DNA of 64,000 nt from Hydractinia symbiolongicarpus (lineage: Eukaryota > Cnidaria > Hydrozoa > Anthoathecata > Hydractiniidae), in assembly GCF_029227915.1 (NCBI RefSeq), contig NC_079884.1, positions 6,326,001-6,390,000 of the forward strand, written 5' to 3'. Below the pieces are notes generated by a model. The model was given only the letters and a program-made list of their open reading frames with translations, did not search any database and was not told the DNA's origin. This document shows, piece after piece, positions 24,617 to 37,595 of the stretch. The position numbers were made by a program, and so were the translations under genes. Position 1 is the first letter of the stretch, and the number at the start of each line of letters is the position of its first letter.

Positions 24617-24819
24617 TTAAATTATTTTTTCTCCACTAAAACGCATGAGACTTGTAGTTTTCAAAAATGTTTTCATTTTTGATGAGACACTTAATGAAAG
24701 GGGTTTAATCGCCGGCAAATGAAAACCCGCGATTTCCCGTAAATCACGGGCTTGTCTCGTATAGTCAAATGTATACAAAGAAAGTACCCTGTGAGTAAAC
24801 TCATTTCCAGAACTATTTT
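24617..24819. repeat. Monomer type 2 (exemplar)
   Basis: Diagnostic features are TTTTTTCTCCACTAAAACGC, GAAAGGGGTTTAATCG, GGCAAATGAAAACCC, AAATCACGGGCTTG (A instead of C, which destroys the CCCGGG site) and CCCTGTGAG. Where the copy reads ACGGGCTTGGCCCGT the terminal dyad is extended to 6-bp arms. It is followed by type 1 or by another type 2. Confidence 0.8.
24661..24682. other. Dyad 1: 9-bp inverted repeat with 4-nt loop (example)
   Basis: Arms TCAAAAATG and CATTTTTGA are perfect reverse complements around TTTT. The element recurs at the same place in most monomers of types 1, 2 and 4. In type 4 (for example 24255-24276) the loop is ATTT with both arms intact. Types 3, 5 and 7 lose the outer pairs (CATTTTTAA), and type 6 has one G-T position. 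Function unknown; AT-rich dyads are common in satellites. Confidence 0.8.
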
Positions 24820-25427
24820 TTAAATAATTTTTTCACCACTAAAACGCATAAGACTTGTAGTTTTCAAAAACGTTTTCATTTTTGATGAGACGCTGAATAA
24901 AAGAAGTTTAATCGCCGGCAAACGAAAACCCACGATTTCCCGTAAATCCTGGGCTTGGCCCGTATAGTCAAAAGTATACAAAGAAAGTACCCAGGGAGTA
25001 AACTCATTTCCCGAACGATTTTTCAAATTATTTTTGCACCACTATAACGAATGAGACTTGTAGTTTCCAAAAATGTTTTCATTTTTAATGAGACGCTTAA
25101 TGAAAGAGGTTTAATCGCCGGCAAAGGAAATACCACGATTTCCCTAAATCCCGGGCTTGTCCCGTATAGTCGAATGTTTACAAAGAAAGTACCCTGTGAG
25201 TAAACTTATTTCCAGAACGACTTTTTAAATTATCTTTTCACAACTAAAACGCATGAGACTTGCAGTTTTCAAAAATGATTTCATTTTTGATGAGACGCTG
25301 AATAAAAGGAGTTTAATCGCCGGCAAACGAAAACCCGCGGTGTCCCGTAAATCCCGGGATTGGCCCGTATAGTTGAATGTATCTAAAGAAAGTACCCAGG
25401 GAGTAAACTGATTTCCCGAACAATTTT

Positions 25428-25630
25428 TTAAATTATTTCTGCACCACTAAAACGCATAAGACTTGTAGTTTTCAAAAACGTTTTCATTTTTGATGAGACG
25501 CTGAATAAAAGAAGTTTAATCGCCGGCAAACGAAAACCCACGATTTCCCGTAAATCCTGGGCTTGGCCCGTATAGTCAAAAGTATACAAAGAAAGTACCC
25601 AGGGAGTAAACTCATTTCCCAAACGATTTT
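25428..25630. repeat. Chimeric monomer (type 5 front, type 1 rear)
   Basis: The unit starts ATTTCTGCACCACTA as in types 5 and 7, then immediately reads AAACGCATAAG and GAATAAAAGAAG as in type 1. This brings a 4-5 front next to a 1-3 rear without a type 2 unit. Such in-register chimeras are what unequal crossover or gene conversion between neighbouring monomers produces. Confidence 0.7.
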
Positions 25631-25833
25631 TCAAATTATTTCTGCACCACTATAACGAATGAGACTTGTAGTTTCCAAAAATGTTTTCATTTTTAATGAG
25701 ACGCTTAATGAAAGATGTTTAATCGCCGGCAAATGAAAACCCGCGATTTCTCGTAAATCACGGGCTTGGCCCGTATAGTCGAATATATACAAAGAAAGTA
25801 CCCTGTGAGTAAACTCATTTCCAGAACGATTTT

Positions 25834-26850
25834 TTAAATTATTTTTTCACCACTAAAACGCATAAGACTTGTAGTTTTCAAAAATGTTTTCATTTGTGAT
25901 GAGTCGCTGAATAAAAGAAGTTTAATCGCCGGCAAACGAAAACCCACGATTTCCCGTAAATCCCGGGCTTGGCCCGTATAGTCAAAAGTAAACAAAGAAA
26001 GTACCCAGGGAGTAAACTCCTTTCCCAAACGATTTTTTAAATTATTTTGTCACCACTAAAACGCATGAGACTTGTAGTTTTCAAAAGTGTTTTCATTTTT
26101 GATGAGACGCTGAATAAAAGAAGTTTAATCGCCGGCAAACGAAAACCCGCGATTTCCCGTAAATCCCGGGCTTGGCCCGTATAGTTAAATGTATCTAAAG
26201 AAAGTACCCAGGGAGTAAACTGATTTCCCGAACGATTTTTCAAATTATTTCTGCACCACTAGAACGAATGAGACTTGTAGTTTTCAAAAATGTTTTCATT
26301 TTTAATGAGACGCCTAATGAAAGAGTTTTAATCGCCGGCAAACGAAAACCCGCGATTTCCCGTAAATCCCGGGCTTGGCCCGTATAGTTGAATGTATATA
26401 AAGAAGGTACCCAGGGAGTAAACTGATTTCCCGAACGATTTTTCAAATTATTTCTGCACCACTATAACGAATGAGACTTGTAGTTTCCAAAAATGTTTTC
26501 ATTTTTAATGAGACGCTTAATGAAAGAGGTTTAATCGCCAGCAAACGAAATACCACGATTTCCCTAAATCCCGGGCTTGTCCCGTATAGTCGAATGTTTA
26601 CAAAGAAAGTACCCTGTGAGTAAACGCATTTCCAGAACGACTTTTTAAATTATCTTTTCACCACTAAAACGCATGAGACTTGTAGTTTTCAAAAATGATT
26701 TCATTTTTGATGAGACGCTGAATAAAAGGAGTTTAATCGCCGGCAAACGAAAACCCGCGGTTTCCCATAAATCCCGGGCTTGGCCCGTATAGTCGAATGT
26801 ATACAAAGAAAGTACTCAGGGAGTAAACTCATTTCCCGAACGATGTTTTA
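25834..26850. repeat. Five-monomer block 1-6-7-3-4, copy of 23400-24413 (offset 2434 bp)
   Basis: It shares GAGACGCCTAATG in type 7, CGCCAGCAAACG in type 3 and GAACGACTTTTTAAA with 23400-24413. The following type 2-1-3-4 stretch (26848-27658) matches 24617-25427 at offset 2231 bp, including AAAGGAAATACC and the rare ACTTGCAGTTTTC. The last type 4 (26646) has a type 5 tail, so the type 5 unit was skipped. Confidence 0.72.
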
Positions 26851-27253
26851 AATTATTTTTTCTCCACTAAAACGCATGAGACTTGTAGTTTTCAAAAATG
26901 TTTTCATTTTTGATGAGACACTTAATGAAAGGGGTTTAATCGCCGGCAAATGAAAACCCGCGATTTCCCGTAAATCACGGGCTTGGCTCGTATAGTCAAA
27001 TGTATACAAAGAAAGTACCCTGTGAGTAAACTCATTTCCAGAACTATTTTTTAAATAATTTTTTCACCACTAAAACGCATAAGACTTGTAGTTTTCAAAA
27101 ACGTTTTCATTTTTGATGAGACGCTGAATAAAAGAAGTTTAATCGCCGGCAAACGAAAACCCACGATTTCCCGTAAATCCTGGGCTTGGCCCGTATAGTC
27201 AAAAGTATACAAAGAAAGTACCCTGGGAGTAAACTCATTTCCCGAACGATTTT

Positions 27254-28267
27254 TCAAAATATTTCTGCACCACTATAACGAATGAGACTTGTAGTTTCCA
27301 AAAATGTTTTCATTTTTAATGAGACGCTTAATGAAAGAGGTTTAATCGCCGGCAAAGGAAATACCACGATTTCCCTAAATCCTGGGCTTGTCCCGTATAG
27401 TCGAATGTTTACAAAGAAAGTACCCTGTGAGTATACTTATTTCCAGAACGACTTTTTAAATTATCTTTTCACCACTAAAACGCATGAGACTTGCAGTTTT
27501 CAAAAATGATTTCATTTTTGATGAGACGCTGAATAAAAGGAGTTTAATCGCCGGCAAACGAAAACCCGCGGTTTCCCGTAAATCCCGGGATTGGCCCGTA
27601 TAGTTGAATGTATCTAAAGAAAGTACCCAGGGAGTAAACTGATTTCCCGAACAATTTTTTAAATTATTTCTGCACCACTAGAACGAACGAGACTTGTAGT
27701 TTTTAAAAATATTTTCATTTTTAATGAGACGCTTAATGAAAGAGGTTTAATCGCCGACAAACGAAAACCCGCAATTTCCCGTAAATCCCGGGCTTGGCCC
27801 GTATAGTCGAATGTATACAAAGAAAGTACCCAGGGAGTAAACTCATTTCCCGAACGATTTTTTAAATTATTTTTTCTCCACTAAAACGCATGAGACTTGT
27901 AGTTTTCAAAAATGTTTTCATTTTTAATGAGACGCTTAATGAAAGAGGTTTAATCGCCGACAAACGAAAACCTGCGATTTCCCGTAAATCCCGGGCTTGG
28001 CCAGTATAGTTAAATGTATCTAAAGAAAGTACCCAGGGAGTAAACTGATTTCCCGAACGATTTTTCAAATTATTTCTGCACCACTAGAACGAATGAGACT
28101 TGTAGTTTTCAAAAATGTTTTCATTTTTAATGAGACGCTTAATGAAAGAGTTTTAATCGCCGGCAAACGAAAACCCGCGATTTCCCGTAAATCCCAGGCT
28201 TGGCCCGTATAGTTGAATGTATATAAAGAAGTTACCCAGGGAGTAAACTGATTTCCCGAACGATTTT
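27254..28267. repeat. Five-monomer block 3-4-5-5-7 recurring at 29484-30497 (offset 2230 bp)
   Basis: Both copies carry ACTTGCAGTTTTC, GGGATTGGCCCG, GAACAATTTTTTAAA, AAACCTGCGATTT, GGCCAGTATAGTTAAATG and AAGAAGTTACCC. The second type 5 has a type 6 tail (TTAAATGTATCTAAAG). Between the copies lie an extra 3/7-7 pair at 28268-28673 and a 3-4-5-1 stretch. Confidence 0.72.
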
Positions 28268-30499
28268 TCAAATTATTTCTGCACCACTATAACGAATGAG
28301 ACTTGTAGTTTCCAAAAATGTTTTCATTTTTAATGAGACGCTTAATGAAAGAGGTTTAATCGCCGGCAAACGAAATACCACGATTTCCCGTAAATCCCGG
28401 GCTTGGCCAGTATAGTTAAATGTATCTAAAGAAAGTACCAAGGGAGTAAACTGATTTCCCGAACGATTTTTCAAATTACTTCTGCACCACTAGAACGAAT
28501 GAGACTTGTAGTTTTCAAAAATGTTTTCATTTTTAATGAGACGCTTAATGAAAGAGTTTTAATCGCCGTCAAACGAAAACCCGCGATTTCCCGTAAATCC
28601 CGGGCTTGGCCCGTATAGTTGAATGTATATAAAGAAGTTACCCAGGGATTAAACTGATTTCCCGAACGATTTTTCAAATTATTTCTGCACCACTATAACG
28701 AATGAGACTTGTAGTTTCCAAAAATGTTTTCATTTTTAATGAGACGCTTAATGAAAGAGGTTTAATCGCCGGCAAACGAAATACCACGATTTCCCTAAAT
28801 CCCGGGCTTGTCCCGTATAGTCGAATGTTTACAAAGAAAGTACCCTGTGAGTAAACGCATTTCCAGAACGACTTTTTAAATTATCTTTTCACCACTAAAA
28901 CGCATGAGACTTGTAGTTTTCAAAAATGATTTCATTTTTGATGAGACGCTGAATAAAAGGAGTTTAATCGCCGGCAAACGAAAACCCGCGGTTTCCCGTA
29001 AATCCCGGGCTTGGCCTGTATAGTTGAATGTATCTAAAGAAAGTACCCAGGGAGTAAACTAATTTCCCGAACGATTTTTCAAATTATTTCTGCACCACTA
29101 GAACGAATGAGACTTGTAGTTCCAAAAATGTTTTCATTTTTAATGAGACGCTTAATAAAAGAGGTTTAATCGCCGACAAATGAAAACCCGCGATTTCCCG
29201 TAAATCACGTGCTTGGCTCGTATAGTCAAATGTATACAAAGAAAGTACCCTGTGAGTAAACTCATTTCCAGAACGATTTTTTAAATTATTTTTTCACCAC
29301 TAAAACGCATAAGACTTGTAGTTTTCAAAAACGTTTTCATTTTTGATGAGACGCTGAATAAAAGAAGTTTAATCGCCGGCAAACGAAAACCCACGATTTC
29401 CCGTAAATCCTGGGCTTGGCCCGTATAGTCAAAAGTATACAAAGAAAGTACCCAGGGAGTAAACTCATTTCCCGAACGATTTTTCAAATTATTTCTGCAC
29501 CACTATAACGAATGAGACTTGTAGTTTCCAAAAATGTTTTCATTTTTAATGAGACGCTTAATGAAAGATGTTTAATCGCCGGCAAACGAAATACCAGGAT
29601 TTCCCTAAATCCCGGGCTTGTCCCGTATAGTCGAATGTTTACAAAGAAAGTACCCCGTGAGTAAACTTATTTCCAGAACGACTTTTTAAATTATCTTTTC
29701 ACCACTAAAACGCATGAGACTTGCAGTTTTCAAAAATGATTTCATTTTTGATTAGACGCTGAATAAAAGGAGTTTAATCGCCGGCAAACGAAAACCCGCG
29801 GTTTCCCGTAAATCCCGGGATTGGCCCGTATAGTTGAATGTATCTAAAGAAAGTACCCAGGGAGTAAACTGATTTCCCGAACAATTTTTTAAATTATTTC
29901 TGCACCACTAGAACGAATGAGACTTGTAGTTTTGAAAAATGTTTTCATTTTTAATGAGACGCTTAATGAAAGAGGTTTAATCGCCGACAAACGAAAACCC
30001 GCGATTTCCCGTAAATCCCGGGCTTGGCCCGTATAGTCGAATGTATACAAAGAAAGTACCCAGGAAGTAAACTCATTTCCCGAACGATTTTTTAAATTAT
30101 TTTTTCTCCACTAAAACGCATGAGACTTGTAGTTTTCAAAAATGTTTTCATTTTTAATGAGACGCTTAATGAAAGAGGTTTAATCGCCGACAAACGAAAA
30201 CCTGCGATTTCCCGTAAATCCCGGGCTTGGCCAGTATAGTTAAATGTATCTAAAGAAAGTACCCAGGGAGTAAACTGATTTCCCGAACGATTTTTCAAAT
30301 TATTTCTGCACCACTAGAACGAATGAGACTTGTAGTTTTCAAAAATGTTTTCATTTTTAATGAGACGCTTAATGAAAGAGTTTTAATCGCCGGCAAACGA
30401 AAACCCGCGATTTCCCGTAAATCCCGGGCTTGGCCCGTATAGTTGAATGTATATAAAGAAGTTACCCAGGGAGTAAACTGATTTCCCGAACGATTTTTC

Positions 30500-32121
30500 A
30501 AATTATTTCTGCACCACTAAAACGAATGAGACTTGTAGTTTCCAAAAATGTTTTCATTTTTAATGAGACGCTTAATGAAAGAGGTTTAATCGCCGGCAAA
30601 CGAAATACCACGATTTCCCTAAATCCCGGGCTTGTCCCGTATAGTCGAATGTTTACAAAGAAAGTACCCTGTAAGTAAACGCATTTCCAGAACGACTTTT
30701 TAAATTATTTTTTCACCACTAAAACGCATGAGACTTGTAGTTTTCAAAAATGATTTCATTTTTGATGAGACGCAGAATAAAAGGAGTTTAATCGCCGGCA
30801 AAAGAAAACCCGCGGTTTCCCGTAAATCCCGGGCTTGGCCCGTATAGTTGAATGTATCTAAAGAAAGTACCCAGGGAGTAAACTAATTTCCCGAACGATT
30901 TTTCAAATTATTTCTGCACCACTAGAACGAATGAGACTTGTAGTTTCCAAAAATGTTTTCATTTTTAATGAGACGCTTAATGAAAGAGGTTTAATCGCCG
31001 ACAAACGAAAACCCGCGATTTCCCGTAAATCCCGGGCTTGGCCAGTATAGTTAAATGTATCTAAAGAAAGTACCCAGGGAGTAAACTGATTTCCCGAACG
31101 ATTTTTCAAATTATTTCTGCACCACTAGAACGAATGAGACTTGTAGTTTTCAAAAATGTTTTCATTTTTAATGAGACGCTTAATGAAAGAGTTTTAATCG
31201 CCGGCAAACGAAAACCCGCGATTTCCCGTAAATCCCGGGCTTGGCCCGTATAGTTGAATGTATATAAAGAAGGTACCCAGGGAGTAAACTGATTTCCCGA
31301 ACGATTTTTCAAATTATTTCTGCACCACTAAAACGAATGAGACTTGTAGTTTCCAAAAATGTTTTCATTTTTAATGAGACGCTTAATGAAAGAGGTTTAA
31401 TCGCCGGCAAACGAAATACCACGATTTCCCTAAATCCCGGGCTTGTCCCGTATAGTCGAATGTTTACAAAGAAAGTACCCTGTAAGTAAACGCATTTCCA
31501 GAACGACTTTTTAAATTATTTTTTCACCACTAAAACGCATGAGACTTGTAGTTTTCAAAAATGATTTCATTTTTGATGAGACGCAGAATAAAAGGAGTTT
31601 AATCGCCGGCAAAAGAAAACCCGCGGTTTCCCGTAAATCCCGGGCTTGGCCCGTATAGTTGAATGTATCTAAAGAAAGTACCCAGGGAGTAAACTAATTT
31701 CCCGAACGATTTTTCAAATTATTTCTGCACCACTAGAACGAATGAGACTTGTAGTTTCCAAAAATGTTTTCATTTTTAATGAGACGCTTAATGAAAGAGG
31801 TTTAATCGCCGACAAACGAAAACCCGCGATTTCCCGTAAATCCCGGGCTTGGCCAGTATAGTTAAATGTATCTAAAGAAAGTACCCAGGGAGTAAACTGA
31901 TTTCCCGAACGATTTTTCAAATTATTTCTGCACCACTAGAACGAATGAGACTTGTAGTTTTGAAAAATGTTTTCATTTTTAATGAGACGCTTAATGAAAG
32001 AGTTTTAATCGCCGGCAAACGAAAACCCGCGATTTCCCGTAAATCCCGGGCTTGGCCCGTATAGTTGAATGTATATAAAGAAGGTACCCAGGGAGTAAAC
32101 TGATTTCCCGAACGATTTTTC
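30500..32121. repeat. Tandem duplication of a tetramer (about 811 bp x 2)
   Basis: About 30500-31310 and 31311-32121 repeat types 3-4-5/6-7. Both carry CACTAAAACGAATG in the type 3 unit, CTGTAAGTAAACGC, ACGCAGAATAAAAGG and GGCAAAAGAAAACCC. The 5/6 hybrid (type 5 front, TTAAATGTATCTAAAG tail) joins type 5 directly to type 7 and explains the loss of types 2, 1 and 6 from the cycle. One visible difference is TTTTGAAAAATG near 31960 against TTTTCAAAAATG. Confidence 0.8.
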
Positions 32122-33336
32122 AAATTATTTCTGCACCACTATAACGAATGAGACTTGTAGTTTCCAAAAATGTTTTCATTTTTAATGAGACGCTTAATGA
32201 AAGAGGTTTAATCGCCGGCAAACGAAATACCACGATTTCCCTAAATCCCGGGCTTGTCCCGTTTAGTCGAATGTTTACAAAGGAAGTACCCTGTGAGTAA
32301 ACGCATTTCCAGAACGACTTTTTAAATTATCTTTTCGCCACTAAAACGCATGAGACTTGTTGTTTTCAAAAATGATTTCATTTTTGATGAGACGCTGAAT
32401 AAAAGGAGTTTAATCGCCGGCAAACGAAAACCCGCGGTTTCCCGTAAATCCCGGGCTTGGCCCGTATAGTTGAATGTATCTAAAGAAAGTACCCAGGGAG
32501 TAAACTGATTTCCCGCACGATTTTTTAAATTACTTTTTCTCCACTAAAACGCATGACACTTGTAGTTTTCAAAAATGTTTTCATTTTTGATGAGACACTT
32601 AATAAAAGGGGTTTAATCGCCGGCAAATGAAAACCCGCGATTTCCCGTAAATCACGGGCTTGGCTCGTATAGTCGAATGTATACAAAGAAAGTACCCTGT
32701 GAGTAAACTCATTTCCAGAACGATTTTTTAAATTATTTTTTCACCACTAAAACGCATAAGACTTGTAGTTTTCAAAAATGTTTTCATTTTTGATGAGACG
32801 CTGAATAAAAGAAGTTTAATCGCCGGCAAACGAAAACCCACGAGTTCTTGTAAATCCTGGACTTGGCCCGTATAGTCAAAAGTATACAAAGAAAGTACCC
32901 AGGGAGTAAACTCATTTCCCGAACGATTTTTCAAATTATTTCTGCACCACTATAACGAATGAGACTTGTAGTTTCCAAAAATGTTTTCATTTTTAATGAG
33001 ACGCTTAATAAAAGAGGTTTAATCGCCGACAAACGAAAACCTGCGATTTCCCGTAAATCCCGGGCTTGGCCCGTATAGTCGAATGTATACAAAGAAAGTA
33101 CCCAGGGAGTAAACTCATTTCCCGAACGAGTTTTTAAATTATTTTTTCTCCACTAAAACGCATGGGACTTGTAGTTTTCAAAAATGTTTTCATTTTTGAT
33201 GAGACACTTAATAAAAGGGGTTTAATCGCCGGCAAATGAAAACCCGCGATTTCCCGTTAATCACGGGCTTGGCTCGTATAGTCGAATGTATACAAAGAAA
33301 GTACCCTGTGAGTAAACTCATTTCCAGAACGATTTT
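32120..33336. repeat. Block recurring at 34148-35161 with one monomer gained or lost
   Basis: Types 3 and 4 (32120-32524) match 34148-34552 at offset about 2028 bp through CCCGTTTAGTCG, AAAGGAAGTACC and ACTTGTTGTTTTC. Types 2 and 1 (32525-32930) match 34756-35161 at offset 2231 bp through TTACTTTTTCTCC, CATGACACTTG and ACGAGTTCTTG. The later copy has an extra type 5 at 34553, and in the earlier copy type 4 runs straight into type 2. The type 1 unit is also repeated at 33337. Confidence 0.74.
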
Positions 33337-36300
33337 TTAAATTATTTTTTCACCACTAAAACGCATAAGACTTGTAGTTTTCAAAAATGTTTTCATTTTT
33401 GATGAGACGCTGAATAAAAGAAGTTTAATCGCCGGCAAACGAAAACCCACGAGTTCTTGTAAATCCTGGGCTTGGCCCGTATAGTCAAAAGTATACAAAG
33501 AAAGTACCCAGGGAGTAAACTCATTTCCCGAACGATTTTTCAAATTATTTCTGCACCACTATAACGAATGAGACTTGTAGTTTCCAAAAATGTTTTCATT
33601 TTTAATGAGACGCTTAATGAAAGAGGTTTAATCGCCGGCAAACGAAATACCACGATTTCCCTAAATCCCGGGCTTGTCCCGTATAGTCGAATGTTTACAA
33701 AGAAAGTACCCTGTGAGTAAACTCATTTCCAGAACGACTTTTTAAATTATCTTTTCACCACTAAAACGCATGAGACTTGTAGTTTTCAAAAATGATTTCA
33801 TTTTTGATGAGACGCTTAATGAAAGAGGTTTAATCGCCGACAAACGAAAACCCGCGATTTCCCGTAAATCCCGGGCTTGGCCAGTATAGTTAAATGTATC
33901 TAAAGAAAGTACCCAGGGAGTAAACTGATTTCCCGAACGATTTTTCAAATTATTTCTGCACCACTAGAACGAATGAGACTTGTAGTTTTCAAAAATGTTT
34001 TCATTTTTAATGAGACGCTTAATGAAAGAGTTTTAATCGCCGGCAAACGAAAACCCGCGATTTCCCGTAAATCCCGGGCTTGGCCCGTATAGTTGAATGT
34101 ATATAAAGAAGGTACCCAGGGAGTAAACTGATTTCCCGAACGATTTTTCAAATTATTTCTGCACCACTATAACGAATGAGACTTGTAGTTTCCAAAAATG
34201 TTTTCATTTTTAATGAGACGCTTAATGAAAGAGGTTTAATCGCCGGCAAACGAAATACCACGATTTCCCTAAATCCCGGGCTTGTCCCGTTTAGTCGAAT
34301 GTTTACAAAGGAAGTACCCTGTGAGTAAACGCATTTCCAGAACGACTTTTTAAATTATCTTTTCACCACTAAAACGCATGAGACTTGTTGTTTTCAAAAA
34401 TGATTTCATTTTTGATGAGACGCTGAATAAAAGGAGTTTAATCGCCGGCAAACGAAAACCCGCGGTTTCCCGTAAATCCCGGGCTTGGCCCGTATAGTTG
34501 AATGTATCTAAAGAAAGTACCCAGGGAGTAAACTGATTTCCCGAACGATTTTTCAAATTATTTTTGCACCACTAGAACGAATGAGACTTGTAGTTTTCAA
34601 AAATGTTTTCATTTTTAATGAGACGCTTAATGAAAGAGGTTTAATCGCCGACAAACGAAAACCCGCGATTTCCCGTAAATCCCGGGCTTGGCCCGTATAG
34701 TCGAATGTATACAAAGAAAGTACCCAGGGAGTAAACTCATTTCCCGAACGATTTTTTAAATTACTTTTTCTCCACTAAAACGCATGACACTTGTAGTTTT
34801 CAAAAATGTTTTCATTTTTGATGAGACACTTAATAAAAGGGGTTTAATCGCCGGCAAATGAAAACCCGCGATTTCCCGTAAATCACGGGCTTGGCTCGTA
34901 TAGTCGAATGTATACAAAGAAAGTACCCTGTGAGTAAACTCATTTCCAGAACGATTTTTTAAATTATTTTTTCACCACTAAAACGTATAAGACTTGTAGT
35001 TTTCAAAAATGTTTTCATTTTTGATGAGACGCTGAATAAAAGAAGTTTAATCGCCGGCAAACGAAAACCCACGAGTTCTTGTAAATCCTGGACTTGGCCC
35101 GTATAGTCAAAAGTATACAAAGAAAGTACCCAGGGAGTAAACTCATTTCCCGAACGATTTTTCAAATTATTTCTGCACCACTATAACGAATGAGACTTGT
35201 AGTTTCCAAAAATGTTTTCATTTTTAATGAGACGCTTAATGAAAGAGGTTTAATCGCCGGCAAACGAAATACCACGATTTCCCTAAATCCCGGGCTTGTC
35301 CCGTATAGTCGAATGTTTACAAAGAAAGTACCCTGTGAGTAAACTCATTTCCAGAACGACTTTTTAAATTATCTTTTCACCACTAAAACGCATGAGACTT
35401 GTAGTTTTCAAAAATGATTTCATTTTTGATGAGACGCTGAATAAAAGGAGTTTAATCACCGGCAAACGAAAACCCGCGGTTTCCCGTAAATCCAGGGCTT
35501 GGCCCGTATAGTTGAATGTATCTAAAGAAAGTACCCAGGGAGTAAACTGATTTCCCGAACAATTTTTTAAATTATTTCTGCACCACTAGAACGAATGAGA
35601 CTTGTAGTTTTCAAAAATGTTTTCATTTTTAATGAGACGCTTAATGAAAGAGGTTTAATCGCCGACAAACGAAAACCCGCGATTTCCCGTAAATCCCGGG
35701 CTTGGCCCGTATAGTCGAATGTATACAAAGAAAGTACCCAGGGAGTAAACTCATTTCCCGAACGATTTTTTAAATTATTTTTTCTCCACTAAAACGCATG
35801 AGACTTGTAGTTTTTAAAAATGTTTTCATTTTTGATGAGACGCTTAATGAAAGGGGTTTAATCGCCGGCAAATGAAAACCCGCGATTTCCCGTAAATCAC
35901 GGGCTTGGCGCGTATAGTTGAATATATACAAAGAAAGTACCCTGTGAGTAAACTCATTTCCAGAACGATTTTTTAAATTATTTTTTCACCACTAAAACGC
36001 ATGAGACTTGTAGTTTTCAAAAATGTTTTCATTTTTGATGAGACGGTGAATGAAAGAAGTTTAATCGCCGGCAAACGAAAACACGCGGTTTTCCGTAAAT
36101 CCCGGGCTTGGCCCGTATAGTTGAATGTATACAAAGAAAGTACCCAGGGAGTAAACTCATTTCCCGAACGATTTTTTAAATTATTTTTTCTCCACTAAAA
36201 CGCATGAGACTTGTAGTTTTCAAAAATGTTTTCATTTTTGATGAGACGCTTAATGAAAGGGGTTTAATCGCCGGCAAATGAAAACCCGTGATTTCCCGTA

Positions 36301-37595
36301 AATCACGGGCTTGGCTCGTATAGACGAATGTATACAAAGAAAGTACCCTGTGAGTAAACTCATTTCCAAAATGATTTTTTAAATTATTTTTTCACCACTA
36401 AAACGCATAAGACTTGTAGTTTTCAAAAATGTTTTCATTTTTGATGAGACGCTGAATAAAAGAAGTTTAATCGCCGGCAAACGAAAACCCACGATTTCCC
36501 GTAAATCCTGGGCTTGGCCCGGATAGTCAAAAGTATAAAAAGAAATTACCCAGGGAGTAAACTCATTTCCGGAACGATTTTTCAAATTATTTCTGCACCA
36601 CTATAACGAAAGAGACTTGTAGTTTCCAAAAATGTTTTCATTTTTAATGAGACGCTTAATGAAAGAGGTTTAATCGCCGGCAAACGAAATACCACGATTT
36701 TCCTAAATCCCGGGCTTGTCCCGTATAGTCGAATGTTTACAAAAAAAGTACCCTGTGAGTAAACTCATTTCCAGAACGACTTTTTAAATTATCTTTTCAC
36801 CACTAAAACGCACGAGACTTGTAGTTTTCAAAAATGATTTCATTTTTGATGAGACGCTGAATAAAAGGAGTTTAATCGCCGGCAAACGAAAACCCGCGGT
36901 TTCCCGTAAATCCCGGGCTTGGCCCGTAAAGGTGAATGTATCTAAAGAAAGTACCCAGGGAGTAAACTAATTTCCCGAACGATTTTTCAAATTATTTCTG
37001 CACCACTAGAACTAATGAGACTTGTAGTTTTCAAAAATGTTTTCATTTTTAATGAGACGCTTAATGAAAGAGGTTTAATCGCCGACAAACGAAAACCCGC
37101 GATTTCCCGTAAATCCCGGGCTTGGCCCGTATAGTCGAATGTATACAAAAAAAGTACCCAGGGAGTAAACTCATTTCCCAAACGATTTTTTAAATTATTT
37201 TTTCTCCATTAAAACGCATGAGACTTGTAGTTTTCAAAAATGTTTTCATTTTTGATGAGACGCTTAATGAAAGGGGTTTAATCGCCGGCAAATGAAAACC
37301 CGCGATTTCCCGTATATCACGGGCTTGGCCCGTATAGTCGAATATATACAAAGAAAGTACCCTGTGAGTAAACTCATTTCCAGAACGATTTTTTAAATTA
37401 TTTTTTTACCACTAAAACGCATAAGACTTGTAGTTTTTAAAAATGTTTTCATTTGTGATGAGACGCTGAATAAAAGAAGTTTAATCGCCGGCAAACGAAA
37501 ACCCACGATTTCCCGTAAATCCCGGGCTTAGCCCGTATAGTCAAAAGTATACAAAGAAAGTACCCAGGGAGTAAACTCCTTTCCCAAACGATTTT

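Larger units (their letters stand above)
23400..24819. repeat. Complete seven-monomer higher-order cycle (types 1-6-7-3-4-5-2)
   Basis: These 1420 bp hold one copy of each of the seven monomer variants, and the next unit at 24820 is type 1 again. This is the longest non-redundant order I could find. Shorter cycles elsewhere (1-6-3-4-5-2, 1-6-3-4-5, 4-5-7-3) keep the same circular order with members missing. I therefore use it as the reference higher-order repeat. Whether the seven-unit form is ancestral or was assembled from shorter cycles cannot be decided from reading alone. Confidence 0.75.

Noticed and set aside
24661-24682. Rho-independent terminator
   Set aside because: The hairpin is AT-rich, recurs every 203 bp, has no gene upstream, and the context is eukaryotic satellite DNA.
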